A stretch of 64,000 bases of DNA from JARRQJ01 sp963761035 (lineage in GTDB: Bacteria > Pseudomonadota > Gammaproteobacteria > DRLM01). Of the stretch, positions 48,413-56,520 are shown piece by piece. Position numbers and translations under genes: made by a program. Positions within the stretch are counted from its first letter, which is position 1. Each line of letters begins with the position of its first letter. The stretch covers positions 2,108,001 to 2,172,000 of the forward strand of contig CAVXFH010000002.1 in the NCBI GenBank assembly GCA_963761035.1, given 5' to 3'. The notes beneath the pieces are model-generated. The model saw nothing but the letters and a program-made list of their open reading frames with translations, did no database searches and was not told the origin of the DNA.

Positions 48413-49021
48413 ATGAAGAGAGGCAATGCGAAGCGACAGGTGATTCTAGACACAGCCTACCGGCTGTTCCGGACCCAAGGGTTTGATAAGACGTCGGTTT
48501 CCCAGATCACCGCCGAAGTCGGCGGTTCAAAGGCGACGATCTACAGTCATTTCTCTTCAAAGGAGGAGTTGTTCGTCGCGTGCATGGCATCGACTTCGGA
48601 GGGTTTCATAAGAAATGCCTTTGCGCTGTTGGATACCTCGGGGGATGATCCACGTTACGTGTTGCGGGAGTTTGGCTTCAGCTTGCTGAGTTTCATCTGT
48701 GCGCCGGACTTGGTGGAAGACCGCCGCTTGTTGATCGCCGAGGCCCACCGCGCCGGCATTGGTAAGTTATTCTATTCCAAGATCACGGAATTGCGGGCGC
48801 ACGTTGCTGCATTCTTGTTTAGGCTGATGCAATCGGGTGTTCTGCGTCCCGACGATCCCCAATTGGCCGCCGATCATCTGCGAGGTTTGTTGGAGGCAGG
48901 GATCTTCGAGCCCTTGCTGCTACACGCCAGGGAAGGCTTCCCGGATGAAAAGGAGATCACGCTTGCGGCTGACCGGGCGGTTGCGGCGTTTCTAAGGGCC
49001 TATGCACCCACAAGCCAATAG
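48413..49021 (+). CDS. TetR/AcrR family repressor
   Basis: 202 residues. The N-terminal helix-turn-helix (about 8-55) reads ILDTAYRLFRTQGFDKTSVSQITAEVGGSKATIYSHFSSKEELF. The C-terminal ligand-binding region (about 60-200) is of the AcrR type, with LREFGFSLLSFICAPDLVEDRRLLIAEAHRA. TAGGAGG precedes the ATG. It is divergent from the efflux operon with paired operators between them, so it most likely senses the pump's substrate. Confidence 0.93.
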   Translation: MKRGNAKRQVILDTAYRLFRTQGFDKTSVSQITAEVGGSKATIYSHFSSKEELFVACMASTSEGFIRNAFALLDTSGDDPRYVLREFGFSLLSFICAPDLVEDRRLLIAEAHRAGIGKLFYSKITELRAHVAAFLFRLMQSGVLRPDDPQLAADHLRGLLEAGIFEPLLLHAREGFPDEKEITLAADRAVAAFLRAYAPTSQ

Positions 49022-49166
49022 GAGTCGATCGAATTGCTTCTGTGCCCTCCGTGTTCCCATATTGTTTGCACTTACGTTTGCGGTTGCAATTGAAGTTCTG
49101 CGCCACCCAACAGATGGCCTAAACCCTCAGTGCAAACAGTCCAGGTACGGTGCCCCAGCGAATTAT

Positions 49167-49574
49167 TTATTCCGGAAGACCTTTACCTTCTTCAATTAGT
49201 TTGAGGAGACTGTCTTTGAGGTGGTGCGTCCATCCGGGCTTGCAACTCTCATAACATTCGCTCTCTTGGGTCAACCCCTTATGCACAAAATCGATCTGAG
49301 TTTTCCCGCTGTTCTCAGTAAGAGACCAAATCACTTCTGTGTTTTTCCACTCCTTCTTATCTTTTATCCAGTGAAGATTGCAGTCGGTTACCAGCCAGAT
49401 AATTCTTTTGTTTGGTATAACCGCGGCAATTTTAAAATTTACATACGTATCTCCAAAATACACAGAGAATTCATCGTGTAATTTGCTAGCCTGGCCTTTG
49501 AAATTTTTTGCCCACCATAATTTGACCCGACTAATCTTTTCCATAGTTTCTTTTTCTGAAGCTTTGACAGTCAA
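49167..49574 (-). CDS. AHSA1/SRPBCC domain protein
   Basis: 135-residue START-like fold protein, complete or nearly so. Signature elements are WWAKNFKGQASKLHDEFSVYFGDTYVNFKIAAVIPNKRIIWLV near the N terminus and WTHHLKDSLLKLIEEGKGLPE at the C terminus. Such proteins bind small hydrophobic ligands or act as Aha1-like factors; no substrate can be named. The gene is in AT-rich DNA, unlike the neighbouring efflux genes, and sits close to the right end of the island. Confidence 0.82.
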   Translation of the reverse strand: MTVKASEKETMEKISRVKLWWAKNFKGQASKLHDEFSVYFGDTYVNFKIAAVIPNKRIIWLVTDCNLHWIKDKKEWKNTEVIWSLTENSGKTQIDFVHKGLTQESECYESCKPGWTHHLKDSLLKLIEEGKGLPE

Positions 49575-49928
49575 GCTAATGCTGAAGTCTTGTCGTTACC
49601 ACCGAACATAGTAATGAATGGTAATGATTTCATCCATGTGATCGATCAGGCAATCAAGCACACATCGTCGACTTTGACATTGGACGACGCAAATCAGATC
49701 ACTTTAGCGCCGCTTATGCTTCATGAGCTTATTTACGCTTATCCCTGCCACAAGAGCCCGTAGCCGTGCCTGCAACACTTACTCACAAGCTTCGATTCTC
49801 CCGATCCGTGCTAAAGTAACCAGCTAACTAGAACTCCTGCCGACCATGAGTCAACCTGCAAAATAGCGCGTGTAGCCAGCCGTGTAGCCAGTAATTTATT
49901 AATCCTATAAAAATATTAACTATTCAAT
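49575..49928. other. AT-rich intergenic stretch at the right end of the island
   Basis: No gene is visible. A short piece near 49848-49865 (gagtcaacctgcaaaatag) resembles the end of the ~150 bp repeats (gtcaacctgttgagcaaaata) and could be a remnant copy. The last 30 bases before the ROK ATG are A/T rich with no clear Shine-Dalgarno. Confidence 0.4.
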
Positions 49929-50825
49929 ATGATACGAATAGGTATTGACCTTGGCGGCACCAAGATCGAGGGTATCGCCCTCGATGAAAACGGCCGTGAA
50001 ATATTGCGCAAGCGGGTCACGACGCCCGGCGGCGATTATCCGGCGACCCTTGCCGCGGTCGCCGCACTGGTGGAGGAAATCGAGAAACAGACGGGCCGGC
50101 GTGGGACCGTCGGCGTGGGTACGCCCGGGGCGATTTCGCGCGCCACCGGACAGATTAAAAACGCCAATTCAGTGTGCCTCAACGGTAAATCCCTTGGGCA
50201 AGACCTTGCCGAGCTGCTGGACCGGGAGGTGCGCCTGGCCAATGATGCCAACTGTTTTGCCTTATCCGAGGCCAGCGACGGCGCGGGCGCCGGGGCCGAG
50301 GCGGTGTTCGGCGTTATCCTTGGCACCGGCGTCGGCGGCGGGATCGTGGTGGGCGGCCGCGTCCTGGAAGGGGCCAATGCCATCGCTGGCGAGTGGGGCC
50401 ACAATCCCTTACCATGGCCGCGCGATGCGGAGCGGACCGGTCCCGTTTGCTACTGCGGTAAACAAGGTTGCATCGAGACCTATTTGTCCGGTCCGGGTTT
50501 GGCGCGCGATCACGGCTTGATAACCGGTCAAATCCTGTCCGCGGTCGAGATCGCGCAGCGCGCGCGGCAAGGCGATGCCTTATGCGCGGCGACACTGGAG
50601 CGTTATGAAGAACGTCTGGCGCGAGCACTGGCCGCCGTCATCAATATACTCGATCCAGACGCGATCGTGCTGGGCGGCGGCTTGTCCAACATCGCGCGTC
50701 TTTACCCTAATGTGCCGCGATTATGGGGAGATTACGTTTTTTCCGATCGTGTCGATACCCGCTTGATACAAGCAAAATTCGGCGATGCCAGCGGCGTGCG
50801 CGGCGCGGCGTGGCTGTGGAGTTAA
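49929..50825 (+). CDS. ROK-family sugar kinase
   Basis: 298-residue cytoplasmic kinase. The ATP-binding phosphate loop IGIDLGGTKIEGIALDENG is at the start. GNDAN-like catalytic region LANDANCFALSEASDG is near residue 105 and GTGVGGGIVVGG near 140. The ROK zinc site is GHNPLPWPRDAERTGPVCYCGKQGCIETYLSG, with the CxCGxxGCxE cysteines. Substrate could be fructose, glucose or N-acetyl-sugars; sequence alone does not decide. The first 14 codons are repeated as a stub at 29357, so this copy forms the right boundary of the island. Confidence 0.9.
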   Translation: MIRIGIDLGGTKIEGIALDENGREILRKRVTTPGGDYPATLAAVAALVEEIEKQTGRRGTVGVGTPGAISRATGQIKNANSVCLNGKSLGQDLAELLDREVRLANDANCFALSEASDGAGAGAEAVFGVILGTGVGGGIVVGGRVLEGANAIAGEWGHNPLPWPRDAERTGPVCYCGKQGCIETYLSGPGLARDHGLITGQILSAVEIAQRARQGDALCAATLERYEERLARALAAVINILDPDAIVLGGGLSNIARLYPNVPRLWGDYVFSDRVDTRLIQAKFGDASGVRGAAWLWS

Positions 50826-50830
50826 AATAT

Positions 50831-51211
50831 ATGCGTCAAGCTTTGCGTTGGTTTCCATTATGGGCGACCATCAGCTGGCTACTGGTGGCGATGGTGATCT
50901 TTTTGTCTCTCACCCCGCACCCTATTAAGTTCGATATGGAGCAGGGCGATAAGCTCGGCCATGCGCTCGCTTACACGACCGTGATGGTGTGGTTCACGCA
51001 ACTCTATACGCGCCGTGTCCATCTCTGGTGGGGGCTCGGATTCATCGCCCTGGGCATTGCCCTGGAGTACGTGCAGGGCTGGACCGGTTACCGTGACTTT
51101 GACTACTGGGACATGGTGGCCGACGGCGTCGGTGTCGCGGTGGGTTGGCTGCTGGGCGGGACAGGGATAGCGCATCTAGTAAGCGGCATTGAGCGGCGCA
51201 TTTCACTTTGA
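50831..51211 (+). CDS. VanZ-like membrane protein
   Basis: 126 residues with three to four membrane segments and the family pattern LSLTPHPIKFDMEQGDKLGHALAYTTVMVWFTQLY, then GIALEYVQGWTGYRDFDYWDMVADGVGVAVGWLLG. VanZ-like proteins are of unknown biochemical function. ATG 50831 lies five bases after the ROK stop. A longer in-frame start at 50723 overlaps the ROK gene and is less likely. Confidence 0.85.
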   Translation: MRQALRWFPLWATISWLLVAMVIFLSLTPHPIKFDMEQGDKLGHALAYTTVMVWFTQLYTRRVHLWWGLGFIALGIALEYVQGWTGYRDFDYWDMVADGVGVAVGWLLGGTGIAHLVSGIERRISL

Positions 51212-51214
51212 GTT

Positions 51215-52066
51215 TTACGCCTCCGCCACGATATAGCTGATCCAGGCCTCCTGGTTGTCCGCCTTCAGGGTGTCCTTATACTCGCCGGTAGTGATCTGGT
51301 CTTCACCGCCCTCCGGGTCATCTACGAATTGCTCCCATAATACATGCACCCGCGAGAATCCGGCCTCCATCAATAGCTCGCGCAACTCCGGCAGCATCCA
51401 CAGGCGCCAGTCATAGGTATAGGCCTTCTCCAAGCGTGTACCGTCGGTAAAGCCGAAATGGATGTGGCACAGAAAGTCGTGGGTGATGGGATTGAATTTG
51501 ACCTGATCCCAGATATAGGTGAAGCTCTCGCCCTCCAGTTCCCGTTCTTCTTCCATGACGCCCATGGTCTCGGTGCCGCCCAGCAGGTCGAGGACGAAGA
51601 TGCCGTCCTTTTTCAGGCCTTGATGGACCGACTCAAAGTAGTGGCGCAACGCACCGCGGGTCTTGAACACGCAATAGCTGAAATTCATGGCGCAGGTGAT
51701 ATCGACCTTGGGTTCATGGATATCGAGCACGTTGGCCTGCAACAGACTGACGCGCGAGGCCACGTCGCGGCCCGCCGGTTTAAGATTGTGTTGCTTGCCC
51801 CATTCCAATGTCTCTCGACACAGGTCCACACCCGACGCGGTGCGCTTGGGATGGGATTTACACCATTCCACGCACAACAACGCCGTACCGCAGAAATCCT
51901 CACGCAGGGATTGGGGCTTCTTACCGCGCAATTGCTTGTAACGATCCTCGAATAATTCGATCTCAAAATCCGGGGCCTGTACCGAAAGTTGATAAAGCGT
52001 GTGCCGATCGGCGCGCTGTGCGCCGTTTTTACCGCGGTGGCGCGATGTCTTGCTTTGTTTCGTCAT
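51215..52066 (-). CDS. Class I SAM-dependent methyltransferase
   Basis: 283-residue protein. Motif I is SLREDFCGTALLCVEW near residue 55, followed by ASGVDLCRETLEWGKQHNL (motif II). A long C-terminal part contains FDLLGGTETMG-type (VLDLLGGTETMGVMEEERELEGESFTYIWDQ) sequence. The substrate is not evident. It is convergent with the VanZ-like gene with four bases between stops. Confidence 0.85.
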   Translation of the reverse strand: MTKQSKTSRHRGKNGAQRADRHTLYQLSVQAPDFEIELFEDRYKQLRGKKPQSLREDFCGTALLCVEWCKSHPKRTASGVDLCRETLEWGKQHNLKPAGRDVASRVSLLQANVLDIHEPKVDITCAMNFSYCVFKTRGALRHYFESVHQGLKKDGIFVLDLLGGTETMGVMEEERELEGESFTYIWDQVKFNPITHDFLCHIHFGFTDGTRLEKAYTYDWRLWMLPELRELLMEAGFSRVHVLWEQFVDDPEGGEDQITTGEYKDTLKADNQEAWISYIVAEA

Positions 52067-52310
52067 GATTATAGTAATGCCGGAAAAGGGTCCCGCATTT
52101 TAACGATCTCGGCACGGGACGTCCATGTGAGAAATACCGCATGGCGAAACAATGCCCAAGTTGTAGCGTCAGCCGTCCACCCGTTGCTGGCTTTCCACCA
52201 CCCAACCAAATTACAGTAAGATAACGTAAAATATGGGGCACCCAATAATCGAACTCGCAACGTAGCGCTTTGCACAGAAATCCAATAACATCGGGGAGTC
52301 AAGTATTCGC

Positions 52311-53135
52311 ATGAGATCGCTAGCACTACTTCACGGCCTGGCGCGTTGTGGGGGCACCGTCATCTCCCGTTGCCTGGCGAGCATGGATAACGTCGTGCTA
52401 CTGAGCGAGATACATCCCTTAGGCCCCTCCTTTATCAATGCGCGCAGTCCCGGCGCCGGCATGCGGTTCAATGCCGTTGCCCAGGCCGCCGCCTGGTACC
52501 CATTTCTGTTCAAGACCGGCGACGAAGACTGGATAAAACAACAGGCGCAGGCCGACAATAGCGTTGAACACTTGGAGGCCATCGCGCAGCGGGTTAACGA
52601 AAAAGGCATGCATTTGGTAGTGAGGACCTGGCCCAACATGGATTTCTTCAGCGATCCCTTCGGCCAGCAACCAAGTTACCGTCTGCAACAACGGGATGAC
52701 ATGGCGCGCGTGTTTGATGTCCACGAAGCATTTATCCAGCGCCACCCGATTACCCAATATCTTTCCATGATCAACACTGGCGTAGCCTTCGCCCGCTTGA
52801 AAGAACCGGCCGGGGCACGTGGCTATTTAAAAGGCTATCGCAAATTTGCCGAACTGGCAGCGCGTAGCAAGTACATTAAATACGAAGATTTTATCCGCGC
52901 CGCGCAACCCGCCATGACAACGCTTACGCATTATCTGCGCGTCCCCTATGACGCGCAGTTCGTCAATAAATGGAATCAATACAACCAAATCACTGGTGAT
53001 ACAAAACGGATGGCCTCCGACGCGATCCGCAAGGTCAACGACTATAGACTTGACCCCGCCATGCAGCGTCTGTTCCTGGACTCAGAAGATTACCAGACGG
53101 CTATAGGGCTGCTGGATTACCCTCCAGTTCTTTAA
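52311..53135 (+). CDS. Sulfotransferase-like P-loop protein
   Basis: 274 residues. The N terminus LLHGLARCGGTVISRCLASM resembles the PAPS-binding loop of sulfotransferases (GxxRSGTT type), although the Ser-Gly-Thr is replaced by Cys-Gly-Gly-Thr. Later, ARSKYIKYEDFIRAAQPAMTTLTHYLRVPYD matches the usual bacterial sulfotransferase pattern of a Tyr/Glu-Asp segment before a helix. No enzyme partner is present. It precedes a TPR gene and a 2OG oxygenase, which often sit together with sulfotransferase-like genes. Confidence 0.65.
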   Translation: MRSLALLHGLARCGGTVISRCLASMDNVVLLSEIHPLGPSFINARSPGAGMRFNAVAQAAAWYPFLFKTGDEDWIKQQAQADNSVEHLEAIAQRVNEKGMHLVVRTWPNMDFFSDPFGQQPSYRLQQRDDMARVFDVHEAFIQRHPITQYLSMINTGVAFARLKEPAGARGYLKGYRKFAELAARSKYIKYEDFIRAAQPAMTTLTHYLRVPYDAQFVNKWNQYNQITGDTKRMASDAIRKVNDYRLDPAMQRLFLDSEDYQTAIGLLDYPPVL

Positions 53136-53305
53136 TCCGTGTCGCTGTCAAAAGTAGTCTTATCCGGTAACCAGAAAATGGATGCGCTGAGCTCCGCCAT
53201 TTCCAATAAGCGCATGCCTACAATCTCAAAGACCGCAATTTGGATAATTTTGCGGATCGTTGTCATCACAAAATGATCAAGTTGTATTTGCGTTAGTAAA
53301 CCCAT
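53132..53305 (-). CDS. Possible small protein, unassigned
   Basis: 57 codons from ATG 53305 with GGAG seven bases upstream. It reads MGLLTQIQLDHFVMTTIRKI, then a short hydrophobic stretch IIQIAVFEIVGMRLLEMA and an acidic tail. I know no homologue. It is convergent with, and overlaps by four bases, the sulfotransferase-like gene. The support is only the ribosome site and reasonable composition. Confidence 0.25.
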   Translation of the reverse strand: MGLLTQIQLDHFVMTTIRKIIQIAVFEIVGMRLLEMAELSASIFWLPDKTTFDSDTD

Positions 53306-53507
53306 CGGGGAACTCCATCAATCGGCTGGAGCAGCCATACGCCTTTATCCACGGCTGTTTTCCACTTCCAATTTAAGGGATACGTGGGTAAGATTCCTTA
53401 GAGAGCAAAGAGGAGCAGTGGTGCCCTTTGCGCAGGTAAGAGAATGAATTAAAAGTATTTTCGAAAGGATTACATTCAACCGCGCTTTTCAGATGTGGGG
53501 CAGCAAA

Positions 53508-54056
53508 ATGAAATCTATTCAAAAAGTCATAGAAGAAGCGACTACCTGTCACAAGCAGGGGCGTTTGGCAGAGGCAGAGGCGCTCTATAGGGAGGTGCTG
53601 GCGGGCGATTCCCGTCAATTTGATGCGTTGCATATGCTGGGGGTCATTGCGCATCAGACCGGTAAGCATGAGGATGCCGTCCAATTAATCACTCGAGCGC
53701 TGCAGCGAAATCCTGCCGACGCTGCGGCGCATTGTAATCTGGGCACAGCCTATCGCGCGTTGAATCGCCTAGATGAGGCGGCCGGCAGTTATAGAAAGGC
53801 GATAGAATTGAAGCCGGATTATCCCTTAGCGCGTAGAAATCTGAGCCAAATTCACATGTCGCGCGGCAATATCGGAAGTGGATTGTCGGCTTTGTTAAAA
53901 GTGACTTCATTTATCCGGTTTACCAAATCCAAGGTGAATTTTCTCTTGGCGCAGACGGCAATCTCTATCTTGGCGGAGTCAGCAATCTCTATCATATCGG
54001 TGCGGGCCGAACTCCTCGACGAAATCTGCTCGGGATTATGCATGATTTTGGTTTGA
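53508..54056 (+). CDS. TPR-repeat protein with an aberrant C terminus
   Basis: About 182 residues from ATG 53508. Three to four TPRs occupy residues 1-115 (EEATTCHKQGRLAEAEALYREVLAGD, AHCNLGTAYRALNRLDEAAGSYRKAIELKPDY). After about residue 120 the frame gives a sequence rich in Ile, Ser and Leu that does not look like TPR. An overlapping +2 frame over 53840-54061 instead reads ARQYRKWIVGFVKSDFIYPVY and then GEFSLGADGNLYLGGVSNLYHIGAG, which looks more protein-like. So the gene may be truncated or frameshifted near 53845. An earlier in-frame start at 53493 is possible. Confidence 0.7.
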   Translation: MKSIQKVIEEATTCHKQGRLAEAEALYREVLAGDSRQFDALHMLGVIAHQTGKHEDAVQLITRALQRNPADAAAHCNLGTAYRALNRLDEAAGSYRKAIELKPDYPLARRNLSQIHMSRGNIGSGLSALLKVTSFIRFTKSKVNFLLAQTAISILAESAISIISVRAELLDEICSGLCMILV

Positions 54057-54308
54057 ATTAGATATTGCCGAGTTACGAGGCAGTGGGCGGTGTGCCGTTG
54101 TTCTGTGCGGGGCGGGTATTGCCGTAGATACCCATTACTTCGATCAGCGCGGTTCTGACGGAGGTTTGTCCGCCAAGATGCGGCGAGCAAGACCGTTTCT
54201 GCGCCGAATTCGCAGTCCAAACGGTTAGTGCTTTTTTTTGCGAGGAATAGCGATGCCGCCGGAATCAGTCGAATTCAGTGTAGGCAGATGCTCTAAAATT
54301 TCGCGGTT

Positions 54309-54941
54309 ATGACGTTGCAAAGAACTAATTTAATCTGTGGTAAGGCGCCGAATTTCATAGGCAGCTGGTTCCTTGACGAACCGAGTTTATGTGAGGCAAT
54401 CATTGATTTCTTCGAGCAGAATAATTCACGGCAGGTGGAGGGTACTACGGTCCATGGGGTGGACAAGTCCAAAAAAAACTCAACGGAAATCAAAATAGAT
54501 CCTAAAGATTTGCTCGATCCAACGCATTCGATGTTGGTGACTTATGTGCACGATTTACACGCCTGTTATTTGGATTATCTCCAACAATGGCCGTTTTTAG
54601 GGGCTATGTTAAAGGAAGTAGACATAGGAACGTTTCATATCCAGCGATATGACCCGGGCGGGCATTTCCGTGCCGTACACACCGAACGGGCTTCGGCATA
54701 TACATTACATCGGGTATTGGTTTGGATGACCTATTTGAATACAGTTGAAGAAGGCGGGCGCACAAATTTTTCTCATTATGGATTGGACGTCAAGCCTGAG
54801 CGCGGCTTGACCCTTATATGGCCGGCAGAATGGACCCATGCTCATGCAGGGCAAGTGGTGACGTCGGGCTCCAAATATGTCATTACTGGCTGGTTCACTT
54901 TTCCTCTGGTAAGCGAGGCGGAACAAGTTGTATTGGCGTGA
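54309..54941 (+). CDS. 2-oxoglutarate/Fe(II)-dependent oxygenase (prolyl 4-hydroxylase-like)
   Basis: 210 residues with the double-stranded beta-helix of the family. Metal ligands are likely the His and Glu of FRAVHTERAS and the His of PAEWTHAHAG. The 2OG-binding Lys is in SGSKYVITGWFTF. Segments YLNTVEEGGRTNFSHYGLDVKPERGLTLIWPA are diagnostic of P4H-type proteins. A TPR protein just upstream is a frequent partner, often fused. It lies 23 bases before tpm. Confidence 0.85.
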   Translation: MTLQRTNLICGKAPNFIGSWFLDEPSLCEAIIDFFEQNNSRQVEGTTVHGVDKSKKNSTEIKIDPKDLLDPTHSMLVTYVHDLHACYLDYLQQWPFLGAMLKEVDIGTFHIQRYDPGGHFRAVHTERASAYTLHRVLVWMTYLNTVEEGGRTNFSHYGLDVKPERGLTLIWPAEWTHAHAGQVVTSGSKYVITGWFTFPLVSEAEQVVLA

Positions 54942-54964
54942 AGAATTTCTAGTGAGGTAGGGCA

Positions 54965-55621
54965 ATGGATCGCGATTTCTGGCAGGCGCGCTGGGACGAA
55001 GGCCGCATCGGTTTTCACCAGGACGACGTCAACCCCTATCTGCAACGCTATTGGCCAACCTTGCATGTCTCTCCCGGTGCCGCGGTGTTCGTACCGCTGT
55101 GCGGCAAGAGCCGCGACCTGCTGTGGCTGCGCGACCAGGGCCATGCGGTCATCGGCGTGGAGATCGTGCCGCGGGCGGTGGCGGACTTTTTCGTGGAGAA
55201 CGATGTTGCGGCGACCCACCGTGCGCATGGATCTTTCACCCTATGGGAAAGCGAAGGCATCAAGATATTCCAGGGCGATTTCTTCGACATGACGGCCCGC
55301 GATGTCGCCGGCGTCGGCGCGGTATATGATCGCGCTTCGCTGATCGCCCTGCCGCCCGCCTTGCGCCCGCTCTATGCATCGCACCTGCGCGCCATCGTCC
55401 CTGATCAGATTAATGTGCTGTTGGTGACCATGGATTATCCTCAGGCGGAAATGGATGGCCCGCCCTTCGCAGTGACTGAGCAGGAGGTCGCGGCGCTGTA
55501 TCAGGACCATTTCAAGACAGAACGGCTATGCAGTGAGGACATCCTGGCGGCCAATCCACGCTTTAAGGAGCAGGGGCTGAGCGGTTTGCTGGAAAAGGTT
55601 TATGTGTTGAAGACGCGTTAG
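54965..55621 (+). CDS. tpm: Thiopurine S-methyltransferase
   Basis: 218-residue SAM methyltransferase of the TPMT family. Family signatures: DRDFWQARWDEGRIGFHQDDVNPYL at the start and VFVPLCGKSRDLLWLRDQGHAVIGVEI as the SAM-binding region. Later come GDFFDM and VYDRASLIALPP. GAGGTAGGG lies just upstream of the ATG. In bacteria these enzymes methylate thiol and selenium or tellurium compounds; the physiological substrate is open. Confidence 0.94.
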   Translation: MDRDFWQARWDEGRIGFHQDDVNPYLQRYWPTLHVSPGAAVFVPLCGKSRDLLWLRDQGHAVIGVEIVPRAVADFFVENDVAATHRAHGSFTLWESEGIKIFQGDFFDMTARDVAGVGAVYDRASLIALPPALRPLYASHLRAIVPDQINVLLVTMDYPQAEMDGPPFAVTEQEVAALYQDHFKTERLCSEDILAANPRFKEQGLSGLLEKVYVLKTR

Positions 55622-55650
55622 ATTGGCGTAATGTCATGTTGTTTTGCGCG

Positions 55651-55905
55651 TTATACCAACTGATTTATCGATGATTGTGCGGCTGATTCCGATGAATGTG
55701 CGTTTAACCCGGCGTTAGGGCGACTCGGCCGCCGGCCCATAAGAAACAAAAACACGGGCGCCCCGATCAGCAGAGACCAGTGGAAGGTAATGAAACGCCA
55801 CGCAAGCAGTGTGGCGGCGGGGTTGAGATAGGATCTGGGCAGCGGGCCGCAGGCAAAGACGCTGCCCATTTCTCCGATACCGATGATGACGATGAGTTGG
55901 TTCAT
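55651..55905 (-). pseudogene. Chimeric remnant: Rossmann-protein start joined to an LPG-synthase C terminus
   Basis: 84 codons from ATG 55905. The first 20 residues (MNQLIVIIGIGEMGSVFACG) look like the start of an NAD-binding protein (GxGxxG). From about residue 25, the sequence LNPAATLLAWRFITFHWSLLIGAPVFLFLMGRRP matches the last 60 residues of the membrane protein at 39689-40732 almost exactly. The middle of both parent genes is missing. It lies directly downstream of the adenosyltransferase gene on the same strand, so a deletion fused two former neighbours. Confidence 0.75.
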
Positions 55906-55963
55906 GGCGGCGTTCTTCATGAAACGGAATTTCTTATATCGCCCTCTCCCTCCGCGGCTCGGG

Positions 55964-56512
55964 TCAGTCCCGGTCGCGCTGCCACTGTACCTCAGGTTGG
56001 CCCTCGAGCCGCGCCAGAAGGCGGGCAATGACGAACAGCAGATCGGAGAGACGGTTGAGATAGATTTGCAGATTCTCATTGAGCTGGTTTTGCCGCGCCA
56101 GAGTCACGACGCGGCGCTCGGCGCGGCGGCAGACGGTACGGGCGACATGACAGGCGGCGGCGGCCGGATTGCCGCCCGGCAGGATGAATTCCTTGAGCGG
56201 GGGCAGGGATTCATTGAGCAGCTCGGTGTCTCTTTCCAGGCGCGCGACGGCATCGATCTTGATCAGGATGTGGCCGGGGATGCTGAGTTCGCCGCCGAGA
56301 TCGAACAGCTCGTGCTGGATGCGGGCGAGACAGGCGCGACTCGGTTCGGGGATGGCATGGACGAGCAGCACACCCAGCTGGCTGTTGAGTTCGTCCACCG
56401 CGCCGATGGCCTCGATACGCGCATCGTCCTTGGCGATACGGCTGCCGTCGCCCAGACCGGTGGTGCCATTGTCGCCGGTGCGGGTGATGATTTTGGAGAG
56501 ACGTTTGCCCAT
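55964..56512 (-). CDS. PduO-type corrinoid adenosyltransferase
   Basis: 182-residue cytoplasmic enzyme transferring the adenosyl group of ATP to cob(I)alamin. Motifs: KIITRTGDNGTTGLGDGSRIAKDDARIEAIGAVDELNSQLG at the N terminus and, near the C terminus, GNPAAAACHVARTVCRRAERRVV, the trimer-active-site segment of PduO proteins. It is in the same orientation as tonB (eight bases apart) and btuB, as a B12 operon. Confidence 0.93.
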   Translation of the reverse strand: MGKRLSKIITRTGDNGTTGLGDGSRIAKDDARIEAIGAVDELNSQLGVLLVHAIPEPSRACLARIQHELFDLGGELSIPGHILIKIDAVARLERDTELLNESLPPLKEFILPGGNPAAAACHVARTVCRRAERRVVTLARQNQLNENLQIYLNRLSDLLFVIARLLARLEGQPEVQWQRDRD

Positions 56513-56520
56513 GGCGGAGT

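Larger units (their letters stand above)
29398..49966. mobile_element. Putative genomic island inserted in a ROK kinase gene
   Basis: The segment lies between two copies of the 5' end of a ROK kinase gene. It contains repeats that I see nowhere else in the window, several lipid and envelope genes, an efflux operon and many broken frames. The left flank is the cobC-btuF operon; the right flank is the rest of the ROK gene. No integrase, transposase or tRNA attachment site is visible inside, so the mechanism is unknown. The extent is inferred from the repeated ROK sequence only. Confidence 0.55.

Noticed and set aside
29398..49966. Search for an integrase, transposase, CRISPR array or phage genes inside the island
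   Set aside because: None found. The repeats are four dispersed long copies, not a CRISPR array, and no phage structural gene is present.
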